In this document: positions 20,672-31,863 of the stretch, piece after piece
Layout of the letters: every line of letters begins with the position of its first letter
Numbering within the stretch: the stretch's first letter is position 1
Assembly (NCBI RefSeq): GCF_000241955.1
Contig: NC_016818.1
Location: 1,860,001 to 1,924,000 of the forward strand
DNA from: Rahnella aquatilis CIP 78.65 = ATCC 33071
Lineage (GTDB): Bacteria > Pseudomonadota > Gammaproteobacteria > Enterobacterales > Enterobacteriaceae
Reading direction: 5' to 3'
Length of the DNA stretch: 64,000 bases
Notes under the pieces: model-generated
Databases searched by the model: none
What the model saw: only the letters and a program-made list of their open reading frames with translations
What the model was told of the DNA's origin: nothing
Program-made: the position numbers and the translations under genes

Positions 20672-20747
20672 GCATGGCGGATGCGTAGACTAAGCGCATC
20701 TTTGAGCCATGCCGGTTCATCTTTCACGCCTGCTGAGGCAGGCGTGA
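20672..20747. other. two consecutive hairpins upstream of murJ
   Basis: Hairpin A: GCATGGC (20672-20678) pairs with GCCATGC (20706-20712), and inside it ATGCG (20681-20685) pairs with CGCAT (20695-20699). Hairpin B: perfect 10-bp stem TCACGCCTGC (20724-20733) / GCAGGCGTGA (20738-20747) with loop TGAG. Neither has a T-run, so these are not intrinsic terminators. They lie 50-125 bp ahead of murJ and could be processing or regulatory structures. Confidence 0.5.
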
Positions 20748-20796
20748 TGGCTTAACTGTTTGATATACCTGTAAACCGGTAAACAAGAAAAGTGAC

Positions 20797-22332
20797 ATGA
20801 ATCTACTTAAATCTCTGGCAGCCGTCAGTTCCATGACGATGTTTTCACGTGTATTAGGTTTTGCCCGCGATGCCATTGTGGCACGCGTGTTTGGCGCCGG
20901 AATGGTCACCGACGCCTTTTTTGTGGCGTTCAAACTCCCCAATTTGTTGCGGCGTATTTTTGCCGAAGGCGCATTCTCACAGGCTTTCGTACCGATTCTG
21001 GCCGAGTACAAAACGCAGCAGGGCGAAGAAGCCACCCGCACCTTTATCGCGTATGTCTCTGGGTTGCTGACGCTGGTTCTGGCGATTGTCACCGTGCTGG
21101 GCATGATCGCGGCACCGTGGGTGATTTATATCACTGCGCCGGGCTTTGTGGATTCACCGGACAAATTTGCGCTGACCAGCTCGCTGCTGCGCATCACCTT
21201 TCCGTATATCCTGCTGATTTCACTGGCGTCTCTGGTCGGGGCAATACTTAACACCTGGAACCGTTTCTCTATACCCGCTTTTGCGCCGACCTTCCTGAAC
21301 GTCAGCATGATCGGTTTTGCACTGTTTGCTGCGCCGTATTTCCACCCGCCGGTACTGGCACTGGCCTGGGCGGTGGTGGCCGGTGGTCTGCTGCAACTGG
21401 GTTATCAGCTGCCGCATCTGAAGAAAATCGGCATGCTGGTGCTGCCGCGCCTGAATCTGAAGGATGCCGGTGTATGGCGGGTGATGCGTCAGATGGGACC
21501 GGCGATTTTAGGGGTGTCCGTCAGCCAGATTTCACTGATCATTAACACCATCTTCGCGTCGTTTCTGGTCTCCGGTTCCGTATCATGGATGTATTACGCT
21601 GACCGGCTGATGGAATTTCCTTCCGGCGTACTGGGCGTTGCGCTGGGCACTATTTTGCTGCCTTCGCTGGCACGAAGCTTCTCCAGCGGTAATCACGGTG
21701 AATACAATCGCCTGATGGACTGGGGGCTGCGTCTGTGTTTCCTGCTGGCACTGCCCAGTTCTGTGGCGCTGGGTATTCTGGCGAAACCGCTGACGGTTGC
21801 GCTGTTCCAGTACGGTAAATTCAGCGCCTTTGATGCCTCGATGACGCAACGTGCGCTGGTGGCTTATTCCGTCGGGCTGATGGGGCTGATTGTGGTGAAA
21901 GTACTGGCTCCGGGCTTTTACTCGCGTCAGGACATCAAAACGCCGGTGAAAATCGCTATCATTACCTTACTGATGACGCAGGTGATGAACCTGGCCTTTA
22001 TCGGACCACTCAAACACGCGGGGCTTTCCCTGTCGATTGGTCTGGCTGCCTGCCTGAATGCCTCGCTGCTCTACTGGCAACTGCGTAAGCAGGATATCTT
22101 CCAGCCACTGCCGGGCTGGCGGGTGTTCCTGATCAAGCTGATAGTGGCGGTGGTTGCCATGTCAGCAGCGCTGCTCGGCATGATGTGGCTGATGCCTGCG
22201 TGGGACGTGGGCGGAATGGCGTATCGTCTGGCGCGTCTGGCGGCTGTGGTGGCTGTCGGCGTAGTTGCGTACTTTGCTGTTCTTGGCCTGCTGGGCTTTA
22301 GGGTGAGAGAGTTTGCCCGTAAGCTGGACTGA
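20797..22332 (+). CDS. murJ: lipid II flippase MurJ
   Basis: Inner-membrane MOP-superfamily transporter of 511 residues, identical in length to E. coli MurJ (MviN), with 14 membrane segments. It moves the peptidoglycan precursor lipid II to the periplasmic face and is essential. Conserved features include [23 protein letters not shown] near the N-terminus and the charged cavity residues. The ribosome binding site is weak. It ends at a strong terminator and is convergent with argS. Confidence 0.97.
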   Translation: MNLLKSLAAVSSMTMFSRVLGFARDAIVARVFGAGMVTDAFFVAFKLPNLLRRIFAEGAFSQAFVPILAEYKTQQGEEATRTFIAYVSGLLTLVLAIVTVLGMIAAPWVIYITAPGFVDSPDKFALTSSLLRITFPYILLISLASLVGAILNTWNRFSIPAFAPTFLNVSMIGFALFAAPYFHPPVLALAWAVVAGGLLQLGYQLPHLKKIGMLVLPRLNLKDAGVWRVMRQMGPAILGVSVSQISLIINTIFASFLVSGSVSWMYYADRLMEFPSGVLGVALGTILLPSLARSFSSGNHGEYNRLMDWGLRLCFLLALPSSVALGILAKPLTVALFQYGKFSAFDASMTQRALVAYSVGLMGLIVVKVLAPGFYSRQDIKTPVKIAIITLLMTQVMNLAFIGPLKHAGLSLSIGLAACLNASLLYWQLRKQDIFQPLPGWRVFLIKLIVAVVAMSAALLGMMWLMPAWDVGGMAYRLARLAAVVAVGVVAYFAVLGLLGFRVREFARKLD

Positions 22333-22354
22333 TTAACGCAGATTACAGAAACAC

Positions 22355-22380
22355 AAAAGGGCGCATGAGCGCCCTTTTTT
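22355..22380. terminator. bidirectional terminator between murJ and argS
   Basis: AAAAGGGCGC (22355-22364), loop ATGA, GCGCCCTTTT (22369-22378) and more T. Serves both convergent genes. Confidence 0.9.
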
Positions 22381-22398
22381 AATATCCACAGCCCTGAG

Positions 22399-24132
22399 TT
22401 ACATCCGTTCTACGGTTTCGATACCCAGGGTATCCAGACCTGTTTTCAGCGTGCGCTGTGTCAGCAGCGCCAGTTTCAGGCGGCTGTTACGGCTGGTTTC
22501 ATCTTCTGCATTCAGGATCGGGCAATGCTCGTAGAAGCTGGAGAACAGGCCTGCCACGTCGTACAGATAGGCACACATGGTGTGTGGCGTGCCTTCGCGG
22601 GCGACGACAGTCAGCACTTCTTCGAACTGCAACAGGCGGGTAGCCAGCGCGGCTTCGCGTTCTTCGCTCAGTACGACCGGCTGGGTCAGGCTGTTCACGT
22701 CAATGTCGGCACGTTTGAAGATGGATGCCACGCGGGTGTAGGCATATTGCATATACGGCGCGGTGTTACCTTCGAAGGCCAGCATGTTGTCCCAGTCGAA
22801 GATGTAATCGGTGGTCCGGCTTTTGGACAGATCAGCGTATTTGATGGCGCCGATACCTACCGCGTTAACCAGTTTTTCCAGTTCAGCGGCGTCTTTCATT
22901 TCCGGATTTTTTTCGGTGATGAGCTTACGCGCACGATCAATCGCTTCATCCAGCAGATCGGACAGTTTCACCGTGCCGCCTGAACGGGTTTTGAACGGCT
23001 TGCCGTCTTTGCCCAGCATCATGCCAAACATATGGTGTTCGAGTGCCACGGAATCAGGCACATAACCGGCTTTGCGCGCGATGGTCCACGCCTGCATCAG
23101 GTGCTGGTGCTGACGGGAGTCGATGTAATACAAAACGCGATCGGCACCGAGGGTTTCGTAGCGGTATTTCGCGCAGGCGATATCGGTGGTGGTGTAGAGG
23201 TAGCCGCCATCTTTTTTACGGATGATGACGCCCATCGGGTCGCCTTCTTTATTTTTGTATTCATCAAGATAGACAACCACCGCGCCTTCGCTGTCGACCG
23301 CCAGCCCTTTGGCTTGCAAATCGGCAACGATGCCCGGCAGCATGCTGTTGTACAGGCTTTCACCCATCACATCGTCTTCGGTCAGGGTGACGTTCAGGCG
23401 ATTGTAGGTCAGCTGGTTTTGCTTCATGGTCACGTCAACCAGTTTGCGCCACATCTGCAGGCAGTATTCATCGCCGCCTTGCAGCTTCACTACATAGCCC
23501 CGCGCGCGCTCGGCGAAGGCTTCGTCTTCGTCATAGTTTTTCTTGGCGGCACGGTAGAATTCTTCCAGGTCAGCCAGATTCATGTCCGCTGCATTTTCGT
23601 TCTGCACTTTTTCCAGATAAGCGATCAGCATCCCGAACTGTGTGCCCCAGTCGCCAACGTGGTTCGCGCGGATCACTTTGTGGCCGAGAAATTCATTCGT
23701 GCGTACAGCAGCGTCGCCGATGATGGTGGAGCGGATATGGCCAACGTGCATTTCTTTCGCCACGTTTGGCGCGGAATAGTCGATGACGATAGTTTGTGGT
23801 TCAACCGGTGTGATGCCCAGTTTTTCATCGTTCAGTGCACTGTCAACGTGCGCGGCAACAAAAGCGGGATCCAGGAAGATATTGATGAACCCCGGCCCGG
23901 CGATGTCGATTTTGTTGGCAATGCCGCTCAGGTCTAACAGTTCAACCACTTTCTCTGCCAGTTGTCGCGGTGGCATACCGAGTTTTTTCGCCACGGACAT
24001 AACACCATTAGCCTGATAGTCGCCAAACTGAGCTTTAGCGGACTGACGGACTTGCGCTTCGCTGTCGGCTGAGGCGCCTGCAGCGATCAGCGCCTGGCTG
24101 ACTTTATCTGAAAGAAGTGACTGAATATTCAC
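22399..24132 (-). CDS. argS: arginyl-tRNA synthetase
   Basis: Class I aminoacyl-tRNA synthetase of 577 residues, the same length as E. coli ArgS. It charges tRNA-Arg and needs the tRNA for amino acid activation. The HIGH motif is HVGH (129-132) in [12 protein letters not shown], preceded by the ArgS-specific N-terminal Add1 domain, and the C-terminal DALR anticodon domain ends the protein. The KMSK loop is replaced by a [14 protein letters not shown] sequence, as in other ArgS proteins. Confidence 0.97.
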   Translation of the reverse strand: MNIQSLLSDKVSQALIAAGASADSEAQVRQSAKAQFGDYQANGVMSVAKKLGMPPRQLAEKVVELLDLSGIANKIDIAGPGFINIFLDPAFVAAHVDSALNDEKLGITPVEPQTIVIDYSAPNVAKEMHVGHIRSTIIGDAAVRTNEFLGHKVIRANHVGDWGTQFGMLIAYLEKVQNENAADMNLADLEEFYRAAKKNYDEDEAFAERARGYVVKLQGGDEYCLQMWRKLVDVTMKQNQLTYNRLNVTLTEDDVMGESLYNSMLPGIVADLQAKGLAVDSEGAVVVYLDEYKNKEGDPMGVIIRKKDGGYLYTTTDIACAKYRYETLGADRVLYYIDSRQHQHLMQAWTIARKAGYVPDSVALEHHMFGMMLGKDGKPFKTRSGGTVKLSDLLDEAIDRARKLITEKNPEMKDAAELEKLVNAVGIGAIKYADLSKSRTTDYIFDWDNMLAFEGNTAPYMQYAYTRVASIFKRADIDVNSLTQPVVLSEEREAALATRLLQFEEVLTVVAREGTPHTMCAYLYDVAGLFSSFYEHCPILNAEDETSRNSRLKLALLTQRTLKTGLDTLGIETVERM

Positions 24133-24357
24133 CGAAGTACCTTTATTTAGGAATGGGTTGTTTGCTGTTCATCCCAATGTGGACGAACCTAAAATGATGT
24201 GTGTTTATATCATATTAGCCCTGCGGCGTCAGTATCGCCGCACGTCCGGACTAAGGAAAACGCGATTCTGCGGCATGTCTCTGGCAACCGGATGAAAGGC
24301 TGTGTAAATTACCCGACCCTGAAGATTCTCAAACGGAAACAAGATAGGATGACCGCC

Positions 24358-24918
24358 ATGAACCATGTGCCGGAATTACAGGATTTAACTGATGATCTGC
24401 CGCGCTTTGCCGGCGTACTGACGGCGTTCGCCGCAAAGTTGAACATTAATCTCGACGAGTTTCACGCGGATCATATTTCAGTGCGTTGTCATCAGAACAC
24501 CACGGCGGACCGCTGGAAAGCCGGGCTGGAACAGTGCGGCAGTCTGCTGAATGAAACCCTGATTAACGGGCGGCCAATTTGTCTGTTTTCACTGAACGAA
24601 CCTTTGCAGGTCGGACCGCTGAGTATTGATCTGGTCGAGTTGCCTTACCCGGGTGATAAACGTTATCCGCACGAAGGCTGGGAACACATTGAGATTGTTC
24701 TGCCGGGTGCTGAAGACGAATTATATACGCGGGCGCTGGCGCTGATTGCCGATGAAGCGCTGATGACACCCGGTATTAAGCTGAAACAAAGTGCGCCGAA
24801 AGGGGAAAACGAGCGTTTGCCGAATCCGACGCTGGCGATCACCGACGGTACGGTGACCATCAAGTTTCATCCGCACAGCCTGCGGGCGATTGTGGCCAGT
24901 GAAAGGGAAGAGGGTTAA
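24358..24918 (+). CDS. yecM: VOC-superfamily protein YecM
   Basis: A 186-residue metal-binding fold protein of the glyoxalase/VOC type (E. coli YecM 188), with the conserved blocks ADHISVRCHQN, NGRPICLF, YPHEGWEHIEIVLPG and PNPTLAITDG. Its substrate is unknown. The ATG at 24358 has AGGA eight bases upstream and is chosen over 24349 and the far-upstream frame start. Divergent from argS as in E. coli. Its end overlaps the convergent lyase gene by 4 bp. Confidence 0.92.
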   Translation: MNHVPELQDLTDDLPRFAGVLTAFAAKLNINLDEFHADHISVRCHQNTTADRWKAGLEQCGSLLNETLINGRPICLFSLNEPLQVGPLSIDLVELPYPGDKRYPHEGWEHIEIVLPGAEDELYTRALALIADEALMTPGIKLKQSAPKGENERLPNPTLAITDGTVTIKFHPHSLRAIVASEREEG

Positions 24919-26063
24919 CGTTGCAGCGCCTGTAAGGCGGCCTCCATGCGATCCAGCGCCTTTTCCAGTAATGCGCGCTGGCAGCCCAGATTGATTCGCA
25001 CATAAGCGGGTGCGCCAAAATCGGCTCCGCCAGAGAAACCGACACCGGCTTCAACAAAGAAACGGTAAGGGTCCTGCACCGGTAATGCGCTGGCATCAAT
25101 CCAGCCAAGGTACGTGCCTTCCGGTGCCAGCATACGTAAGCCCGGCATCGCGTTGATTCTGGTCATCACCAGCTCGCGGTTACCCCGCAGGTAATCGAGT
25201 TGTGCATCAAGCCATTCTTCGCCATCACGGTAAGCGGCGGTTGCGGCGACATACGCCAGGATATTGACGTGCGGCACAATGCCGTTACTGGCCTCAATGA
25301 ATTTCCGGCGCAGCTCCGGGTTAGGAATAATCGCCATCGATGCCCCCAGACCGGCAAGGTTGAAGGTTTTGGACGGCGACATCAGCGTGATCGAACGCTG
25401 TTCGGCATCGGTATTGAGTGATGCGAACGGGATATGCTTCAGGCCCGGTTCGAGGATCAGATCACAATGGATTTCATCCGAACACACTACCAGATCGTGA
25501 CGTTGCGCAAAGGCCTGCTGTTCGAGTAATTCCTCGCGACGATACACCGTGCCACCGGGGTTATACGGGTTGCAGAGCATCAGCAGCTTTTCGCTGCCAT
25601 CGAGCAGGTTTTCGGCACGGGAAAAATCGGCCACCCAGCGCTGTTGCTGTTCAGTTACATTAACAGATTTAAACTGACGCCCTTCAGATTGCGCCGCCTG
25701 CATAAATGGCGGGTAAACCGGCATCGGCATCAGGCTGGAGTTTTGCCGCGAGACAGTGGCGCGAACGGCGACGTTTAATCCGCACACCAGCCCCGGTAAC
25801 CAGACAATCCATTCGGGCTTAATCGTCCATTCGTAGCGATCGGCCAGACGTTTTATAACTAAATCAATCAGTTCCGGTGGTGTGAAGCCATATCCGAAGA
25901 CGCCTTCTGCAACGCGTTGCTGTAACTCTTTGATAACCTGTGGCGGAGAAGTAAAGTCAGTATCGGCAACCCAAAGCGGGATCACATCCTGATTATTGTA
26001 TTTATTCCACTTAACGCTATCACTGTGACTGCGGTCTACCCATAAATCAAAATTGAGTGTCAT
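24915..26063 (-). CDS. MalY/PatB-family PLP-dependent C-S beta-lyase
   Basis: Fold-type I PLP enzyme of about 382 residues, related to E. coli MalY and Bacillus PatB. These cleave the C-S bond of cystathionine and related thioethers. Motifs include WVADTDF, LCNPYNPGG, CSDEIHCDL and the PLP lysine in SPSKTFNLAGLG. The start is ATG 26063 (MTLNFDLWVDR); the frame extends to 26105 without support. It is not next to maltose genes, so a metabolic lyase role is more likely than MalT control. Confidence 0.87.
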   Translation of the reverse strand: MTLNFDLWVDRSHSDSVKWNKYNNQDVIPLWVADTDFTSPPQVIKELQQRVAEGVFGYGFTPPELIDLVIKRLADRYEWTIKPEWIVWLPGLVCGLNVAVRATVSRQNSSLMPMPVYPPFMQAAQSEGRQFKSVNVTEQQQRWVADFSRAENLLDGSEKLLMLCNPYNPGGTVYRREELLEQQAFAQRHDLVVCSDEIHCDLILEPGLKHIPFASLNTDAEQRSITLMSPSKTFNLAGLGASMAIIPNPELRRKFIEASNGIVPHVNILAYVAATAAYRDGEEWLDAQLDYLRGNRELVMTRINAMPGLRMLAPEGTYLGWIDASALPVQDPYRFFVEAGVGFSGGADFGAPAYVRINLGCQRALLEKALDRMEAALQALQR

Positions 26064-26176
26064 AGTTAGCTTTCCTAAGCAAGCAGGTTGGGCGGGGATG
26101 CTCATCTCAAAGCCTACGCGACATGGCCGGTTACAGACAAGTGTTGTAGCATAATGCCGTAATCAGGAGAGATCAC

Positions 26177-26935
26177 ATGACTAAATTAGAAGTGTGTTGT
26201 TACAGCGTGGACTGTGCGTTGACAGCAGAACAAGCCGGAGCCGATCGCGTCGAATTATGCGCCAGCCAGGCTGATGGCGGCATTACGCCGAGTTACGGCA
26301 CCCTCAAACTGGCGAGGGAAAAAGTGACGATCCCTGTACATCCGATTGTCCGTCCGAGGGGGGGGGATTTTTGCTACAGCCAGAGTGAATTTGAGGTGTT
26401 GAAAAGCGACATTGCCTGTATTCGCGATCTCGGCTATCCGGGGTTGGTTGTCGGCATGCTGGACGCGGAAGGCCACATTGATATGGCGAGGATGTGGGAA
26501 GTGATGGCGCTGTGCGGCGATATGGCCGTCACATTTCATCGCGCATTCGACATGTGCCTTAACCCGAAAATTGCGCTGGAGCAATTGACTCAGTTAGGGG
26601 TGGCGCGCATTCTGACTTCCGGACAGCAACAAAATGCGGAAGTCGGTTTACCGATGCTTCGGGAACTCAATCAACTGACGCGTGGTCCAATCATTATGGC
26701 TGGTGCGGGTGTGCGCCTGACGAATCTGCAAAAGTTCGTCGATATCGGGCTGACCGAGTTGCACAGCTCAGCAGGGCGTCAGGTTAAATCCGCAATGCGT
26801 TACCGTAAAGCCGGTGTCACGATGAGTTCTGACACGGACTTTGATGAATTCAGTCGTTATTGCGTGGACGGCGATATTGTTGCTGCAATGAAAAGTACCT
26901 TGCAGTTTGATGATGAAATATCCCGCACGGCGTAA
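26177..26935 (+). CDS. cutC: CutC family protein (copper homeostasis)
   Basis: A 252-residue TIM-barrel protein (E. coli CutC 248), historically linked to copper tolerance, with the true role debated. Conserved blocks [36 protein letters not shown] and TFHRAFDM are present. The IRPRGGDF region is encoded with a run of eight G (26358-26365), a possible slippage site. Good ribosome binding site AGGAGAG. Followed by a strong terminator. Confidence 0.94.
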   Translation: MTKLEVCCYSVDCALTAEQAGADRVELCASQADGGITPSYGTLKLAREKVTIPVHPIVRPRGGDFCYSQSEFEVLKSDIACIRDLGYPGLVVGMLDAEGHIDMARMWEVMALCGDMAVTFHRAFDMCLNPKIALEQLTQLGVARILTSGQQQNAEVGLPMLRELNQLTRGPIIMAGAGVRLTNLQKFVDIGLTELHSSAGRQVKSAMRYRKAGVTMSSDTDFDEFSRYCVDGDIVAAMKSTLQFDDEISRTA

Positions 26936-26993
26936 TAAATAAAATTTAACCGGGTCATCCGACCCTTATTGCGTCGCCCTGCGCAAGTACCAG

Positions 26994-27022
26994 GCCCCGT
27001 CCATTTTGGCGGGGCTTTTTTT
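26994..27022 (+). terminator. terminator of cutC
   Basis: GCCCCG (26994-26999) pairs with CGGGGC (27010-27015), extended by further T-G and C-G pairs into the loop, followed by a run of T. Confidence 0.85.
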
Positions 27023-27067
27023 GCCTGTTAAAAGCGTTCTGAAAGACGCTTTTTTGATCGGGAAATT

Positions 27068-27184
27068 TCAGCCCCAGGTCAGCAGCGCCACGCCGAACAT
27101 TCCTGCTTTCACGACCAGACACATCACAAACAGGCCTAGAACAATAACGGCCCGATCCATGAGGAAGCGAATTCTTCTGCGCAT
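27068..27184 (-). CDS. small single-span membrane protein (38 residues)
   Basis: A 38-residue ORF starting MRRRIRFLMDRAVIVLG: a strongly basic N-terminus followed by one hydrophobic segment, a typical small inner-membrane protein. GGAG lies seven bases before the ATG at 27184. The frame is open to 27277 (69 codons), but a TATAAA-like -10 (complement of 27233-27238) lies inside that extension, favouring the short form. I do not recognise a named family. Confidence 0.55.
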   Translation of the reverse strand: MRRRIRFLMDRAVIVLGLFVMCLVVKAGMFGVALLTWG

Positions 27185-27321
27185 TGATTTCTCCGCCAAA
27201 TACTTGCGTACTAATAAATAGGTTTGGCCGAGTTTATACACGAAATACGGTGAATCAATCCAATGATAAAGCGTCAAAATGCGAAGCTTTACAAAGGGCT
27301 GTGACAGGCAGGGGGAAACAG

Positions 27322-27525
27322 CTACTTCTCGTAGAAATTTTTAATTTTTATCGCGACGTCAATATTTGCCCAGTGCAATTCGTTTTCCTTGTGCAGACTG
27401 CTGCTGCCATCTTCCCAGGAAACATAATACGACACGATGTTTTGCTCTGATTCAAAAGTATTCATCACGGTACCTTTGATTTCGCCGGATCTGTGTTTAA
27501 CGATGCTGCCTTTAGGGAACTTCAT
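27322..27525 (-). CDS. conserved-looking hypothetical protein (67 residues)
   Basis: Short cytoplasmic protein starting MKFPKGSIVKHRSGEIKG and rich in beta-type sequence (FPKGSIVKHRSG, SYYVSWEDGSS), which suggests a small SH3- or KOW-like barrel. That fold is inferred only from pattern. GGGAGG sits five to six bases before the ATG at 27525, much better than the upstream start at 27651. No family recognised. It lies between cmoB and the 38-residue membrane protein, on the same strand. Confidence 0.6.
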   Translation of the reverse strand: MKFPKGSIVKHRSGEIKGTVMNTFESEQNIVSYYVSWEDGSSSLHKENELHWANIDVAIKIKNFYEK

Positions 27526-27696
27526 ACTTCCTCCCATAATGCGAACGACGATCTCCGTCATAACAAACCGATAGTCTGATGAAAGGTTAGACCTTTTTAC
27601 AGCCGGATGTACAGAGCAACAGGGTACAAAATAGGGATAAAGTGTATGCAATGACGTTCGCCAGACAGGGAAGCGCCTGGCGGATAAGACAGTAAG

Positions 27697-29417
<1,721 letters not shown>

Positions 29418-29544
29418 TCAGGCCAAAAAGAATGTGGGTAAAAAGTTGAGGGCAGATTTTAGCAGATACTGGCGCAGGCAGATACCTGCGCGCCTGGGAG
29501 TTGTTTCAAAAGGGCATCAAATCTGTCTGGCAAAGGCGCGGTGA

Positions 29545-29940
29545 TCAGTCAAAATTCAGGAACTGTGACCACGGCAGATAAATAATATTGATCACAACCA
29601 TCAGCACCAGCGAAATATAGGTGGCTGCCATGCCATTGCGGCGCCAGGCAAATTCGCGGTTTTTCAGCCCGTAATAATGAAATAACCGGCCAAGGATCAG
29701 TAACAGGCCGCAGGCGTGTACAGTCCAGATTGCCGCGCCGTTCATTTCCATATACAGCAAGAGTAAACAGCCGATCGGCAGATATTCTACGGCATTACCG
29801 TGTACGCGGATGGCGGTTTGTAATTCGTAGGATCCGCCGTCGCCGGTGGCGATACGGTATTGCATCCGCAAACGGACAACATCGAAAGAGAGTTTGATTA
29901 AAAGTATGGCGGCAAGCACGACATATAACGCGCTAATCAT
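29545..29940 (-). CDS. yecN: MAPEG-family membrane protein YecN
   Basis: A 131-residue protein with four hydrophobic segments and the MAPEG (membrane-associated eicosanoid/glutathione metabolism) pattern AIRVHGNAVEYLPIGCLLL. E. coli YecN is the same length and lies in the same place next to cmoA. Its substrate is unknown. Confidence 0.92.
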   Translation of the reverse strand: MISALYVVLAAILLIKLSFDVVRLRMQYRIATGDGGSYELQTAIRVHGNAVEYLPIGCLLLLYMEMNGAAIWTVHACGLLLILGRLFHYYGLKNREFAWRRNGMAATYISLVLMVVINIIYLPWSQFLNFD

Positions 29941-30051
29941 GATGACTTCCTTGGTTATTCCCTGTTTTCCGGCGGAACAACACTGATTTTCCGCTGCGTC
30001 ACTATGATAACGGGATGAGGTAAAACTGTCGTCAGAAAAACATCAATATTC

Positions 30052-30870
30052 TCAGAACAATGTGTCCTGTTCCGGCCAGTCCGGCGCGGGCTGAACTGAA
30101 GGAATATGCTGGCGCAGGTCCTGCCACAGGCTGCGCGCCTGCTGAGGCGCGTCGGAACAATCGGGTGTATGAATAAATAGATACGGTGATAACCCCTGCG
30201 ATTGCCAGTCGTTGAGTTTGGTGATCCACTGGCCGAACAGCGGGCGGTTCGCTTCGAGACTGTCGCCACCGATAAAGCGGACAATGGGCCGGGATGATGT
30301 CGCCAGCGCGTGCAGCGGCAAGACGGGTTTTTTGCGTTTAGCTTCAAGCACCGCGCGTGTCACGGATGTTGAGCTGTGAACCGGGCGGCTGTCGAGGATC
30401 GCACGGTTGATGCCGCGCTGATGTAATCCCTGATTCAGTGCACGTTCCGCCTCGCCTTTTTTGAAGAAATCCTGATGGCGCACTTCGACGCCGTAATCGA
30501 AACCGGCGGGCAGGGCATCAAGAAACTGCCATAAGCGGTCAAGATGGACAGACGCGAATGCCGCCGGAAGTTGCAGCCAGAGTTGCCCGGTGCGGCCGCC
30601 AAGCGGTTCGAGCGTACGGTAAAACATATTGACGTCTTCCTGACAATTCGTCAGTGCCGCTTTATGGCTGATGTCAGAAGGAAATTTGAAACAAAAGCGG
30701 AAAGATTCAGGCGTCATATCACGCCAGCGCATCACCACTTCCTGTTTGGGCAGGGCGTAAAACGTGGTATTGCCTTCGACACAATTGAAGTACCGCGCGT
30801 AATCAGCCAGATCACGCAAACCCATCTTTGCCCAGGCGCTGTGATGCCATTGCGGTAAGCCAATATACAT
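30052..30870 (-). CDS. yecE: DUF72 family protein YecE
   Basis: A 272-residue TIM-barrel-like DUF72 protein with the family's opening MYIGLPQWHH, FNCVEGNTTFYALP and FKFPSDISHKA. The biochemical role is unknown. It is next to yecD on the same strand, as in E. coli, 83 bp apart. Confidence 0.93.
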   Translation of the reverse strand: MYIGLPQWHHSAWAKMGLRDLADYARYFNCVEGNTTFYALPKQEVVMRWRDMTPESFRFCFKFPSDISHKAALTNCQEDVNMFYRTLEPLGGRTGQLWLQLPAAFASVHLDRLWQFLDALPAGFDYGVEVRHQDFFKKGEAERALNQGLHQRGINRAILDSRPVHSSTSVTRAVLEAKRKKPVLPLHALATSSRPIVRFIGGDSLEANRPLFGQWITKLNDWQSQGLSPYLFIHTPDCSDAPQQARSLWQDLRQHIPSVQPAPDWPEQDTLF

Positions 30871-30953
30871 ATCGATGCTCCTTTTTCCGGGCCGGATCCC
30901 AGGTAAAACGCCGCCTCAGCGGGCGGCGTTGAGGCATGAAAATCAGGTTAACG

Positions 30954-31529
30954 TTACTCAGGCAACGCGGCAAGCACTTCGGCAGTGGAACGGACACGGC
31001 TGATACGCGGGAAAATAAACTGCATGCTGGACTGATGATGGTCATTGTTATGTGCGCTGCACGCATCTTCAGCGATCACCAGTTCATAGCCATGTTCCCA
31101 GGCATTGCGGGCCGTAGATTCCACGCCGATGTTGGTGGAAATACCGGCCAGCACAATGCTTTTAATGCCGCGGCGGCGCAGTTGTAAATCGAGATCGGTG
31201 CCGTAAAATGCGCCCCACTGACGTTTGATCACCAGCAGGTCGCTGTCGGTAACGCCAAGCTGTTCCGGGAATTCCCACCAGCTTGCCGGAAAACCGCCTT
31301 CCGGTGCGGCAGAAGGGATATCGACAGGCTGTTTCAGCGCTTCGTCAAAGGAATCAGACCAGCCCACGCGGACCATCACCACCGGGGCACCAAGTTGACG
31401 GAAACGGGTTGCCAGATCAGTCGCGTTGTCCAGCACCTGTTGTGCGGTGTGCGGACCGCCAGCGAACGGTAAAATCCCTTTCTGTAAGTCGATCAGGACC
31501 AGCGCGGTCGTTTTTGGATCAAGTTTCAT
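30954..31529 (-). CDS. yecD: isochorismatase-family protein YecD
   Basis: A 191-residue alpha/beta hydrolase of the isochorismatase/cysteine hydrolase fold. D14 (VLIDLQ) and K102 (IKRQWGAF) of the usual catalytic triad are present. The third residue, cysteine in nicotinamidase-type members, is glycine (G135 in [13 protein letters not shown]). E. coli YecD shows the same replacement, so this is a family feature and not damage. Substrate unknown. Confidence 0.92.
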   Translation of the reverse strand: MKLDPKTTALVLIDLQKGILPFAGGPHTAQQVLDNATDLATRFRQLGAPVVMVRVGWSDSFDEALKQPVDIPSAAPEGGFPASWWEFPEQLGVTDSDLLVIKRQWGAFYGTDLDLQLRRRGIKSIVLAGISTNIGVESTARNAWEHGYELVIAEDACSAHNNDHHQSSMQFIFPRISRVRSTAEVLAALPE

Positions 31530-31863
31530 GTCTAGCTCCCGGTTTCAAAATGGGTAATAAGAGAAAGGAATCATTTACTGCGTGTACAAAGGGGATTGCG
31601 CGAGTCTATGCTAACGCGGGAAGCAAAAAGATATAATTTTGTTAAATTATGTGTAGCTAGCAACACGAGTAAATTTCCGCGCCAGCGTTGATGTGTTCGC
31701 ACTTATCCTTCGCCGGAAATTCCTTTATAATAGCCGCCTTTTTTCGACCTGAATAAAACCCATTCCGTGCGCTGCTGAGTTTTGCGGCGGGCGACCAGAG
31801 TCAATAACCGTTTCTGTGCCTGTGAGCCATGAGGCCGGGTAGTGGGATCAAAAGGATACCGTT
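31530..31863 (+). promoter_or_regulatory. aspS promoter and leader region
   Basis: A consensus -10 TATAAT (31726-31731) lies about 130 bp before the aspS start, with a weak -35 (TTATCC, 17-bp spacing). The resulting leader of about 125 nt is fairly long but shows no T-box or recognisable riboswitch. The rest of the gap towards yecD holds nothing I can identify. Confidence 0.5.

Noticed and set aside
23032..23937. 301-codon antisense frame inside argS
   Set aside because: Shadow of argS; phenylalanine/valine-rich with no domain.
27185..27277. N-terminal extension of the 38-residue membrane protein to 69 codons
   Set aside because: A likely -10 element lies inside it and the internal ATG has the better ribosome binding site.
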